Source: Francisella sp. LA112445 (GTDB lineage: Bacteria > Pseudomonadota > Gammaproteobacteria > Francisellales > Francisellaceae). Taken from it: 64,000 bases of DNA. Positions 1-8,791 of the stretch are shown in pieces. Location of the stretch: assembly GCF_012224145.1 (NCBI RefSeq), contig NZ_CP041030.1:186001-250000 (forward strand), written 5' to 3'. Made by a program: the position numbers and the translations under genes. Numbering within the stretch: the stretch's first letter is position 1; every line of letters begins with the position of its first letter. The notes beneath the pieces were generated by a model. That model had not been told where the DNA came from, searched no databases, and saw only the letters and a list, made by a program, of their open reading frames with translations.

Positions 1-2
1 AT

Positions 3-938
3 CAACAGTCTTTGGTTTTTATAAATAAGTTAGGTTTTGCTAAGGCACTGGTCTGTAATAGCTGTGGTGAGGCTGTAGAGTGTGATAGATGTGATAAACC
101 ATATACTTTACATACTCATCCATATCAATACTTAGAATGTCATTTCTGTGGCTCGCGTAAACCCTTAGTCACGGTATGTACAAACTGTGGTGAGCAAGAT
201 CTGTTTACTTATGGAACTGGTACTGAAAAAGTTCAATCACGTTTAGAAGCTAAATTCCCATATAATAAAATTGTTCGTTTTGATCGCTCAAATATAAAAA
301 CTATTAGTGATCTTCACAATATTAATCAGATGATTAATGATAATATGGTTGATATCATTGTTGGTACTCAGATGATTGCTAAAGGTCATCACTTTGAGAA
401 TATAACTCTAGTAGGTTTAATAAATATAGATGCTGGGTTATATAGTACTGATTTTCATGCAATAGAGAAAACAGCACAAATGATAATTCAAGTATCAGGC
501 AGAGCAGGTAGGGCAGATAAACCTGGTGTAGTGTTGCTACAAACATATCAACCTGAGAATAAGCTTTTAGATTTATTAGTAAATAAGGACTATTTAGAGT
601 TTCTTGATTATCTTTTAGAGCAAAGGAAATATGCGAGCTATCCTCCTTATACATACCAAGCTCAAATAATAGCAGAGTCTAGAAAAGAGCAAGAAATTTT
701 GAGTTTGCTAAGTGATATATATTCAAGGTTAAAGAACTGTGAGAATGTGCAGGTATCTAAACCTCTACCAGCACTACATTTAAAAAAGAATAATGTTTAT
801 CGCTATAGTCTGCTACTTACATCAAAAAAACGTGCTGAAATAAACCTACTAATAAAGTGGGTGAATCAAAATATATGTTGTAATATCAAGAATACGATTA
901 AGATTTATTTTGATATAGATCCTATTGAGTTGGGCTAA
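3..938 (+). CDS. priA: Primosomal protein N' (replication restart helicase PriA), C-terminal part
   Basis: This is the last 311 residues of PriA; the reading frame is open to the left window edge, so the gene starts upstream. PriA is a 3'-5' DNA helicase that rebuilds the primosome at stalled forks. Eight cysteines in CxxC pairs (CNSC, CDRC, CHFC, CTNC) form the two zinc sites of the family. Helicase motif V (DIIVGTQMIAKGHHF) and motif VI (QVSGRAGRADKPG) follow, then the C-terminal domain ending DIDPIELG. Gene identity is seen directly from these motifs. A start called at the internal TTG codon near base 12 would be an artefact of the window edge. Confidence 0.96.
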   Translation, partial: QQSLVFINKLGFAKALVCNSCGEAVECDRCDKPYTLHTHPYQYLECHFCGSRKPLVTVCTNCGEQDLFTYGTGTEKVQSRLEAKFPYNKIVRFDRSNIKTISDLHNINQMINDNMVDIIVGTQMIAKGHHFENITLVGLINIDAGLYSTDFHAIEKTAQMIIQVSGRAGRADKPGVVLLQTYQPENKLLDLLVNKDYLEFLDYLLEQRKYASYPPYTYQAQIIAESRKEQEILSLLSDIYSRLKNCENVQVSKPLPALHLKKNNVYRYSLLLTSKKRAEINLLIKWVNQNICCNIKNTIKIYFDIDPIELG

Positions 939-1206
939 ATTATTTGTACTTATTACAAAAGTAGTCTAGGAAAAAATACCAAGATGAATATACGCAACAT
1001 AGAATAATAGGGTACATAGGTTTTAGCTTGATCAAAATAATAGCGTGATTCAGGATTATAAATCCACAGTATATGGACATATATCCCTCATTAATTTACT
1101 TTGCTATGTGTAGCTTATAGTTTAAAAGTATTCTCAGTATAATAAGTCTCAAATAATAGCTTTATCTAAGAGTTTTGTTAGAAAATCCAGAAAGGAAAAG
1201 AGTCAT

Positions 1207-2070
1207 ATGGGCATAGTATATGTTTATCTTTATATTATTAGTTTTATTGCTTCACAAATTTTAGTTTATAAAATAGGGCAAGAGTATAATGCTTTTTTTG
1301 TATTATTTTTTAACTGTACGATTGCTATTATATTTTTCAATCTTATTGAAGTTTGTAAGGGGAAGTTGATTGAGAATTTTCGCTTAGTACTTGGAGTGAG
1401 GAAGAAAGAGTTTATATTAGTTTCAACATATGTATCGTTGATGTGGGTTTTTAGCTATCTTGCTACAGTAGAGTCATCTGCCCGATTTAGTATAACAATT
1501 GACTTTCTTGCCGCTTTTGCTTATGTAAATATTATGTCTCGAAAACTTTCTTTATTAAATTTGATAGGATCATGCTTAACCTTTATTACAATTGTTCTTT
1601 GTGTTGTTTTTATGCTAGAGCGCTCTATTATTGGAGTCATTAGTGGTATTTTAACAGGAGTTTTTACTGGGTTGTATCGTATCTCAGCTTTTAATTTTTC
1701 TAATAAGTATAACTTTTCTAGTACTGCAATACTTTCTGTGAGACTTTTCTTTTTGTGGATTGTTTCACTTGTACTGTGGTTAGTTTTTAGTGATCATATT
1801 GTTGCAACTATTATCTCAATAAGCTCTTTCAAAGTTATTATAACATTTGTTATCATGGCAGCATTAGGTATGATTCTACCAACGCTATTTAGCCAGTTAG
1901 CGTTATGTAAGCTTAAACCGTATTTATATTCTCGTTTTGTTACAACGATGCCTGTGATCGTTCTTATTTTACAGGGAGTAGTGATGGGAGATTGGAGTAT
2001 TCCAGCTTTTATTATTTGTCTAATAGCAACTATTATCTTAAATTTAGAGTCTCTATTAAGTAGGAAGTAG
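1207..2070 (+). CDS. DMT-superfamily-like integral membrane permease
   Basis: The 287-residue protein is almost entirely hydrophobic, with about ten membrane-spanning segments and short basic loops. That pattern and length fit the drug/metabolite transporter (EamA-like) superfamily, which exports small metabolites or drugs across the inner membrane. I see no motif that identifies a substrate. An AAGGA ribosome site lies about 10 bases before the ATG. The gene stands alone between priA and the convergent PheC-like gene. Family placement is inferred from topology; an unrelated polytopic protein is possible. Confidence 0.6.
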   Translation: MGIVYVYLYIISFIASQILVYKIGQEYNAFFVLFFNCTIAIIFFNLIEVCKGKLIENFRLVLGVRKKEFILVSTYVSLMWVFSYLATVESSARFSITIDFLAAFAYVNIMSRKLSLLNLIGSCLTFITIVLCVVFMLERSIIGVISGILTGVFTGLYRISAFNFSNKYNFSSTAILSVRLFFLWIVSLVLWLVFSDHIVATIISISSFKVIITFVIMAALGMILPTLFSQLALCKLKPYLYSRFVTTMPVIVLILQGVVMGDWSIPAFIICLIATIILNLESLLSRK

Positions 2071-2119
2071 TTTAAATGTATATATGTTCAAATTTATTTT
2101 AGATAGAAATAGTGGCTAA

Positions 2120-2857
2120 CTATGAGTTAGTATATGCTCTAAAGATCTTTGGATTATCCTTTAGCCATTGATTAAATTGACTAGCTAGTTTTTTACCATC
2201 AGCCGTCTTATTAAACATGAAAGCTTTGAAAGAGCTACTTTTATCTATTTGTACAGGTATTTGGCATACTTGTGGGTTAATAGAGTGTTGATATTTTATT
2301 TCAGAATTATCTGTGAGCATTATATCTGGATGTATATTTCCAATACCATTAGTTATAGATCTTACAGCTTCTTTATTATCACTTATTATTAGAAGGTTTG
2401 CTTTTTTGAGCTTTTGTAATGCAAATATTTCATTATTGCCACCTCTATTTTCGATGACTAAAGTTTTAGGGTTATCTATATCTTTAAAGTTTTTATATTT
2501 ACTTAGGTTCTTGCATGCAGTCATTGCTGCTTTTCTAGATGCTTCTAAAGGAGTTGAGAATAAGAAATCTTTTTTACGTTGAGCAGTTATTGTCACTCCA
2601 CCTACGAAAACCTCAAACTTATTAGACTTAAGATCATTAGAGGCTGTTTTCCAAGTTGTCTTAACAAATTTGACTTTTTGTCCTTCAGATTTTGCGAACT
2701 CTTTTATAAGCTGTATATCTTTGCCATTAAATGAGTTAGTAGTTTTATCATAGTTAGAGAAGGGCGCGTAATCACCAGTAGTACCAACTACAATATCACC
2801 ATATCCAGAGATAAATAAAAATACACTAAGAGTAAATGTATAGAAAAGCTTTCTCAT
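2120..2857 (-). CDS. Periplasmic solute-binding-fold protein, cyclohexadienyl dehydratase (PheC)-like
   Basis: The 245-residue protein has an N-terminal hydrophobic signal segment (residues 1-20) and a type-3 periplasmic binding fold (VGTTGDYAPFS, GGVTITAQRKKDFLFS). It resembles PheC, the exported enzyme that turns prephenate or arogenate into phenylpyruvate or phenylalanine. The phrase VIENRGGNNEIFA matches PheC's nucleotide-like loop, and LTDNSEIKYQ aligns with PheC's LTDAIEARLQ-type segment, placing Glu186 where PheC has its catalytic glutamate. Cys115 and Cys198 match the PheC cysteine pair. No ABC permease or ATPase gene lies next to it, which fits an enzyme better than a transporter subunit. 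A plain amino-acid-binding protein remains possible. Confidence 0.72.
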   Translation of the reverse strand: MRKLFYTFTLSVFLFISGYGDIVVGTTGDYAPFSNYDKTTNSFNGKDIQLIKEFAKSEGQKVKFVKTTWKTASNDLKSNKFEVFVGGVTITAQRKKDFLFSTPLEASRKAAMTACKNLSKYKNFKDIDNPKTLVIENRGGNNEIFALQKLKKANLLIISDNKEAVRSITNGIGNIHPDIMLTDNSEIKYQHSINPQVCQIPVQIDKSSSFKAFMFNKTADGKKLASQFNQWLKDNPKIFRAYTNS

Positions 2858-2941
2858 AATAACTTACATTTGAAAGTGATTGTTTAAAAGATTCTATACT
2901 AATAGAGAGATGAAAAAAATATTAGACGGTAAAATTTATGA

Positions 2942-3031
2942 TTAGTCTTCTCTTTTATCCATTTTACCAGCAACGAAGCAGCCTATGCCAACTGCCACAA
3001 ATGCAGAAACTATCCATACTAAATAAAACAT
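2942..3031 (-). CDS. cydX: Cytochrome bd oxidase small subunit CydX
   Basis: A 29-codon gene too short for most gene callers. It begins MFYLVWIVSAF, has one membrane helix (about residues 3-22) and ends in a charged tail, KMDKRED. CydX/YbgT proteins are 30-40-residue single-span subunits that stabilise the haems of cytochrome bd and are encoded just after cydB. Here the ATG lies 18 bases after the cydB stop, preceded by an AGGAG ribosome site. The N-terminal (F/W)Y-x-x-W-I pattern matches E. coli CydX (MWYFAWIL). Position, size and topology together make the call firm. Confidence 0.88.
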   Translation of the reverse strand: MFYLVWIVSAFVAVGIGCFVAGKMDKRED

Positions 3032-3049
3032 AATAAATCTCCTTTTTTA

Positions 3050-4243
3050 TTAGTACATCTCATGCGAGTTAGCTTTTATTTCTTCAGCAGATGTTCTACG
3101 ACCATTTGCCCACATTTTCTTATATACAAAGAAAGTATAGCTAAATACTATCGGAAGTATTATAACTGCAGCTATAAGAATACCTATTAATGAAGTTTGA
3201 CTACTACTAGCATTAAATATAGTTAAGCTATATTTGTAATCACCAACATTAGATACCATAACGAATGGGAATAGTGCAAAACCAACAGTTAATACAGCTC
3301 CAAGTAAAGAAGCTAAACTTGCTAAGAATGCTGAACCATCTTTATCTTTATTGTTAAACACAATAACAAGAATAGCACCAACAAAAGCTAAAACAGGTGC
3401 AAACCACATCCACATATGAGCATGGTTAAAGTTATAGTACCATGAGTAGTTTGTTGTTATTGTACCTGCTGTGTAAGCATGGTTTAAAGCATCTGAAGCA
3501 TATGTAAAGCCAGGGTTTGTAGCATATTGATAACCAGGTATAAATGCTATCCAAATCGCAGCAACGATTAGTAGCACTATGTATATGATAGCAGTAACGT
3601 TACTGATTTTCTTAAATCTATCTCTCAGTACACCCTCTGTTCTAAGTTTTCCATAAGTAGAACCGTGCATTAATGCCATATTTAGAGCAAATACTCCAAA
3701 TAGTAAAGCAAACGGAGTTAATAGGTTTAGTAATGTAATCCACATAGATTGATACTGACCATTTGTTACAGTACCGTAAACTAGTCTAGCTGTATCATCA
3801 TACGAGATTGGGAAACCAAGGTATAAGTTACCAACAGCAACACCCATAACAACTATAGGAATGATACTACCTAAAACAAGCATCCAATCCCAGAAGTTTC
3901 TCCATTTGTCGCTATCTATTTTCTTTCTATACTCAAAAGCAGGTGGTCTTAAGAAAAGGCCCCATAGTACAGTTAATATCGCGATATAAAGACCTGAGAA
4001 GCTTGTAGCATAAACTTGTGGCCAAATAGCAAAAAGCGCACCACCAGCAGTAATAAACCAAACTTGAGAGCCATCCCAAGTAGGTCCTACAGTGTTTATA
4101 ATAGCTCTTTTTTCATAGTTATCCTTACCAACAAATTTAGCAAGAATACCTATACCAAAGTCAAAACCAACTGTTGCAGCTACTAGGAATATAAGAACTC
4201 CAACAACTAGCCAAGAGATAACTTGTAAAACATCTAATAACAT
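3050..4243 (-). CDS. cydB: Cytochrome bd quinol oxidase subunit II
   Basis: A 397-residue integral membrane protein with about eight helices. It pairs with CydA in cytochrome bd, the high-affinity quinol oxidase that reduces oxygen without pumping protons. The N-terminal stretch with VGFDFGIGIL and the INTVGPTWDGSQVWFITAGGA segment are hallmarks of CydB. Its length is close to the usual 380. The start lies 10 bases after cydA and the gene is followed by cydX, so cydA-cydB-cydX is one leftward operon. Confidence 0.96.
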   Translation of the reverse strand: MLLDVLQVISWLVVGVLIFLVAATVGFDFGIGILAKFVGKDNYEKRAIINTVGPTWDGSQVWFITAGGALFAIWPQVYATSFSGLYIAILTVLWGLFLRPPAFEYRKKIDSDKWRNFWDWMLVLGSIIPIVVMGVAVGNLYLGFPISYDDTARLVYGTVTNGQYQSMWITLLNLLTPFALLFGVFALNMALMHGSTYGKLRTEGVLRDRFKKISNVTAIIYIVLLIVAAIWIAFIPGYQYATNPGFTYASDALNHAYTAGTITTNYSWYYNFNHAHMWMWFAPVLAFVGAILVIVFNNKDKDGSAFLASLASLLGAVLTVGFALFPFVMVSNVGDYKYSLTIFNASSSQTSLIGILIAAVIILPIVFSYTFFVYKKMWANGRRTSAEEIKANSHEMY

Positions 4244-4253
4244 TTATCTCTCC

Positions 4254-6005
4254 TTATTTATCTTCGTTATTTTGTTCAAAATGATATTTACCAGAGCCTA
4301 GTGAGCTAGGACCTAGTTTTGCATATTTGAACATTAAGAATAGTAATACTGCAAATAGAGAAGTATCTATTAGCAAGAATATCAGCATAGAAGTACCAAT
4401 ATCAGCAGCTGTTAAAGCTGATGAGCTTAGGCTAGTTGGAAGCTGATCATAAACAGTCCATGGTTGACGGCCATGCTCAGTTACAAACCATCCACATAAA
4501 CATGCGATGAATGGTAATGGAATTGACCAAGTCATTACTCTTAGGACAAATTTACTAAACTTAGTGTTACCAAGAGAGTTTTTCGCTAGTAATACTAGAC
4601 CAACAAACATTAGAAGTAATAATAAGAAACCAATTCCTACCATTATTCTAAATGTCCAGAAGATGCTAGATACATCTGGAACCATATTTGTAGCAACTTG
4701 TTTTACTACTTCTGGGTTGTTAGCTAGTTTAGCAATTGTTGCTGAGTCAGCTTTACCGTATTTCTCTTGAGCAACTTGAACAAGTAGTTTACCAAAGCCC
4801 ATATATCTTTGATATTCAGGGTTATTGTAATTTGCATAACTACTATCAGGAGTATCGCCTTTATGACCTGATTCTCTCCATTTTAGAAGATCAGCATAAG
4901 CAAGACCACCGTCTCTAATCATTACAGTTGCAGCAGGAACTTTCTCATATTTTTGAGGATTAGCTGCAGCTACAGCAGGAGAAACATCAGCAGTTTCACC
5001 CGTTTTAATGTTTCTATAATAAGCTAGATTAGGATCTCTCTTACCATTTACCATTTCTCCGTATAGGATCGCTTTAACACCAGGAACCTGAGCAGTTGTA
5101 GTGTGTGTTGCTATTAGACCAAGAGCCATAGGAATTTCTATATTGTAGTTGTTCTTTTGCTCTTCTTGATCAGGGAATCCTATAGCATTAAATGGAGCTG
5201 GAGTCGGAGAAGTATCCCACTCAGCTTCAATAGCAGCCATTTTTAATGGTTGTACTTTCCAAGCATCTTGCCCGTTAGCATCGCCGAAGAATATAGCCAT
5301 AATACATGCAACTATACCAAACCCTAAACCAACAGCTAAAGATCTCTTAGCAAATGCAGTATCACGTCCTTTAAGTAGGTAGTATGCACTAATACCTATA
5401 ACAAAAGTTGCACCAGTTGTGTATCCAGCTGTAATTACGTGGCCAAAGTTTGACTGAGCAGTAGAGTTTAAGAATACATCTAGTAAGCTAACTGTTTCCA
5501 TTCTCATAGTTGAAGCTACGAACTCAGAACCTACTGGATGTTGCATATAACCATTTGCAACAAGAATCAGTAGTGCTGAGAAGCTTGAACCGATTGCTAA
5601 ACAGAATGTTGAAAGTAAATGTTGTTTCTTTGAAAGCTTATCCCAACCAAAGAAAAATAAACCAGCGAAAGTTGACTCAAGCATAAATGCAGCCATACCT
5701 TCAATAGCTAGAGGAGTACCAAAAATATCACCTACTGATTGTGAGTAGTATGACCAGTTGGTACCAAATTCAAATTCCATGGTTAGACCAGTGATAATCC
5801 CTAGAGCGAAGTTTATTCCAAGTAATTTACCCCAAAACTTCACCATATCTTTATAAACTTCTTTACCTGTTCTTATATACATTAGTTCCATTGTGAATAA
5901 AATCCACGTTAGACCTAAAGTTAAAGGAACAAATAAGAAGTGAAATGATGCTGTTAGACCAAACTGCAATCTTGCTAAGTCAACAGACATGAGCGTTGGT
6001 AACAT
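4254..6005 (-). CDS. cydA: Cytochrome bd quinol oxidase subunit I
   Basis: The 583-residue haem-bearing subunit oxidises ubiquinol on the periplasmic side and reduces oxygen. The N-terminal RLQFGLTASFHFLFVPLTLG carries the haem-ligand histidine (His22 here, His19 in E. coli). The EHGRQPWTVYDQLPTS motif is diagnostic. It is longer than E. coli CydA (522) mainly because the periplasmic Q-loop (around residues 260-430) is long, with charged and Pro-rich stretches. An AAGGAG ribosome site lies 10 bases before the chosen ATG. It is the first gene of cydABX. The 264-base region upstream holds an inverted repeat listed separately. Confidence 0.97.
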   Translation of the reverse strand: MLPTLMSVDLARLQFGLTASFHFLFVPLTLGLTWILFTMELMYIRTGKEVYKDMVKFWGKLLGINFALGIITGLTMEFEFGTNWSYYSQSVGDIFGTPLAIEGMAAFMLESTFAGLFFFGWDKLSKKQHLLSTFCLAIGSSFSALLILVANGYMQHPVGSEFVASTMRMETVSLLDVFLNSTAQSNFGHVITAGYTTGATFVIGISAYYLLKGRDTAFAKRSLAVGLGFGIVACIMAIFFGDANGQDAWKVQPLKMAAIEAEWDTSPTPAPFNAIGFPDQEEQKNNYNIEIPMALGLIATHTTTAQVPGVKAILYGEMVNGKRDPNLAYYRNIKTGETADVSPAVAAANPQKYEKVPAATVMIRDGGLAYADLLKWRESGHKGDTPDSSYANYNNPEYQRYMGFGKLLVQVAQEKYGKADSATIAKLANNPEVVKQVATNMVPDVSSIFWTFRIMVGIGFLLLLLMFVGLVLLAKNSLGNTKFSKFVLRVMTWSIPLPFIACLCGWFVTEHGRQPWTVYDQLPTSLSSSALTAADIGTSMLIFLLIDTSLFAVLLFLMFKYAKLGPSSLGSGKYHFEQNNEDK

Positions 6006-6202
6006 AATGTTGCTTCTCCTTATGATATTCGAGTAACGAAAGGTTATTTTCTTTTAAAAATAGAATGTTGGAAAGAAAAATTTGCTTGCAATTTGAGTAG
6101 TCACTTTTTCTCACCTTTAACTATACACATGAATTGTAACATATAAATTGCTTAAATCAAAAATTAAATATAGCCTGAAAGTATTGAAAATAAAGGATTT
6201 CG

Positions 6203-6221
6203 CTATACCAAAATGGTATAG
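6203..6221. promoter_or_regulatory. Perfect 7-bp inverted repeat upstream of cydA (possible operator)
   Basis: CTATACC-AAAAT-GGTATAG lies about 200 bases upstream of the cydA start, in the gap between the yajR-like stop and cydA. No T-run follows on either strand, so a terminator is unlikely. A dimeric regulator site is the natural reading, but no regulator can be named. A short direct repeat (GTGATAT twice) lies just to the right, at about 6231-6249. Confidence 0.35.
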
Positions 6222-6269
6222 TTTAGCACTTGTGATATAGGTGATATCTAGGGTTGCTTTTGAGGGTGT

Positions 6270-7625
6270 TTATTTGATTAGATTTATTTTTTGAATAAAT
6301 AATTTTTCATCAAATAATTTTTTATCAATTTTTATATATATAGCATTCTCCTCTAGACATATTACAGACTCGTAAAGTCCTTTTTCTGCTGCTATGATTT
6401 TTGCTAATTTTTCTGCTAGTTCAGATGTTATTTTGTCTAGTTTGTAGACTTTTGTATTTAGGTAGGTAGGCTCAGCCATTATTAAGGTGACCAAAAACCA
6501 TAAAAAAGCTAAAATCGTACAGAATGCGAGGACTCCTGTGATATTGAATCTATGAAAAATGATCCCTCCTAAGACTCCTCCGATGAATATGCCAAAAAAT
6601 TGACAGCTAGAGAAAATACCCATTGCTGTTCCTTTGCTGCCAACAGGAGCAATCTTTGAAACCCATGATGGTAGGCATGATTCTAAAAATGTAAATGCAG
6701 CAAAAAATAGAGTGAGAATTAAGCTTAATACTACAGTATGTTGATAGCCTATAATCAAAAGACCTAAGCAGGCACTTAAAAGTAAAACAGCAATGATAAA
6801 AAACTTTCTCATTTTATGCTGTGTTTCAGCAATCATAACAAATGGGAACATTATACTGAAAGATATAATCAGTACAGGCAGGTATATAAGCCATTGATAG
6901 TCAGCGGATATTTGTAAGATGTTAGTTAAAATTGGAGGGATTACTATAAACAAAGCTGTAAGTGTTGCATGTAGTGTAAATATGCCATAGTTAAGTTTTA
7001 ATAATTCTTTATGAGTTATTATGTCTTTGATAAGTGTTAAAACAGGTTTTGCTTCGTGGTGAAAGCTAGGTGTTTTTGGCGTTGGGATTTTTGTTAAAAT
7101 AAATATGCTAATAACACCACAAACTGCAGTTAACCAAAAAATACCTGATAGTCCAATAATGCTATTTAGTATAGAGCTGATCATCATGGCTATTAAAAAT
7201 GAAAAGCCAATAGACATTCCTATTAGTGACATTGCCTTAAGGCGATTTTCTTCTTTTGTGGAGTCTGCAACTAATGCTGTTAGTGTACTTCCTATGGCTC
7301 CAGCACCTTGTATCGCACGACCAATAATTATCCCATAAATACTAGTTGAGCATGCTGCAATAATACTACCAATAATAAAAAATACTAAGCCAACTAGTAT
7401 AATAGGTTTACGTCCAAATTTGTCTGATAAAATACTTAGTACAATTTGTAGCATAGCTTGGCTTAAGCCATATATTCCAAGAGCTAAACCTATTAGAAAA
7501 GGTGTCGCATATTGTAGATTATTAATATATAAACTAAATATTGGGAAAATAATAAACAGTCCAATCATTCTAAATCCATATATTAGAGAGATATTTATAG
7601 TAGTTCGTAATTCTTTGTTATACAT
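6270..7625 (-). CDS. MFS efflux transporter, YajR type
   Basis: A 451-residue major facilitator with twelve predicted helices. The motif-A loop after helix 2 reads SDKFGRKPIILVG. After the last helix (about residue 375) comes a soluble tail of about 75 residues that looks like the C-terminal ferredoxin-like YAM domain of E. coli YajR, whose total length (454) is nearly identical. The role is proton-driven export; the substrate is unknown. It lies between the two terminal oxidase operons with its own upstream region. The YajR assignment rests on length and domain layout and is less certain than the MFS call. Confidence 0.8.
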   Translation of the reverse strand: MYNKELRTTINISLIYGFRMIGLFIIFPIFSLYINNLQYATPFLIGLALGIYGLSQAMLQIVLSILSDKFGRKPIILVGLVFFIIGSIIAACSTSIYGIIIGRAIQGAGAIGSTLTALVADSTKEENRLKAMSLIGMSIGFSFLIAMMISSILNSIIGLSGIFWLTAVCGVISIFILTKIPTPKTPSFHHEAKPVLTLIKDIITHKELLKLNYGIFTLHATLTALFIVIPPILTNILQISADYQWLIYLPVLIISFSIMFPFVMIAETQHKMRKFFIIAVLLLSACLGLLIIGYQHTVVLSLILTLFFAAFTFLESCLPSWVSKIAPVGSKGTAMGIFSSCQFFGIFIGGVLGGIIFHRFNITGVLAFCTILAFLWFLVTLIMAEPTYLNTKVYKLDKITSELAEKLAKIIAAEKGLYESVICLEENAIYIKIDKKLFDEKLFIQKINLIK

Positions 7626-7819
7626 GTGAAATTATTTATCGTAATAAAAATATTGATGAGTATAGCGAATATGTCTCTGTATTCAAACACTAAAAATTTT
7701 ATTAATTAATGAATTTTTTTTCGTATTTATGTAATATGGAGGTATCTACTCTGTAGAAAAATATGTTTAGTGATTAAACACGATTTATATGTAACTGTAA
7801 TTTATAAGGGAATGTATTA

Positions 7820-8746
7820 ATGAACTGGAAAAAATACTTACTAATATTTACAAGTATAGTAGGAATGCTGTCTTTATCTGGTTGTAAGGGCGGTATTTGG
7901 AATCCAATGGGTGTTATCACATCGCAAGAGAAACATTTGCTAATATTTGCGACTGTTCTTATGCTTTTTGTGGTTATTCCAGTTATTATTTTGACACTAT
8001 GGTTTGCTTGGAAATATAGAGATGGTGCTAACTCTGAGTATAAACCAACTTGGAGTCATAGTAATAAGCTAGAGATAATCTGTTGGGGTGTGCCATTTGT
8101 AATAATTTTGATATTGTCAATTGTTACATGGAAAACAACACACACACTTAGTCCTTACAAACCACTAGAATCAGATAAAAAGCCAATAGAAATAGATGTA
8201 GTTGCTCTAAATTGGAAATGGATGTTTATATATCCTGAGTATGATATAGCTACAGTTAACTATATACAGATACCTAAAGATCGCCCAGTTAACTTCAAAA
8301 TAACTTCAGCGGCTCCAATGAACTCTTTCTTCATACCTGAGTTAGCAGGGCAGATATACGCAATGACAGGTATGACAACACAATTACATGTAATAGCTAA
8401 GCATGAAGGCAAATTTAGAGGATTCTCTGCAAACTATACAGGTATAGGTTTTGCTGAAATGCAGTTCTATGCCAAAGTGACTGATCAAGCTGACTTTAAC
8501 AAATGGGTTAAAGAGGTTAAAGATGGTAAGCACCAATCATTGACATGGAATTATTTCTGGAAGGATCTTGTAAAAGACTCTATAAATAACCCAGTGGCAT
8601 ACTATTCTCATGTTGATAAGAATTTATTTAACCATATTGTTATGTCATATATGATGCCTAACTATAAGCCAGAGAATATGGCTAATGCGATGCCTATGCA
8701 TCATGGTCATGCAATGCGTAGTGAAAATGGTATGCATCATCATTAG
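7820..8746 (+). CDS. cyoA: Cytochrome bo3 ubiquinol oxidase subunit II
   Basis: A 308-residue lipoprotein with signal and lipobox LSGC (Cys22), two membrane helices (about 40-60 and 85-105) and a periplasmic cupredoxin domain. That domain lacks the paired cysteines of a CuA site, which marks a quinol rather than a cytochrome c oxidase. The C-terminus is His- and Met-rich (MHHGHAM, MHHH), an unusual tail that could bind copper. It opens the cyoABCDE operon, and an AAGGGA ribosome site precedes the ATG. Confidence 0.95.
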   Translation: MNWKKYLLIFTSIVGMLSLSGCKGGIWNPMGVITSQEKHLLIFATVLMLFVVIPVIILTLWFAWKYRDGANSEYKPTWSHSNKLEIICWGVPFVIILILSIVTWKTTHTLSPYKPLESDKKPIEIDVVALNWKWMFIYPEYDIATVNYIQIPKDRPVNFKITSAAPMNSFFIPELAGQIYAMTGMTTQLHVIAKHEGKFRGFSANYTGIGFAEMQFYAKVTDQADFNKWVKEVKDGKHQSLTWNYFWKDLVKDSINNPVAYYSHVDKNLFNHIVMSYMMPNYKPENMANAMPMHHGHAMRSENGMHHH

Positions 8747-8791
8747 TATGTAATTAGTAAAATAGTAGTAGTTTATAAATAGGAGAAAAAT

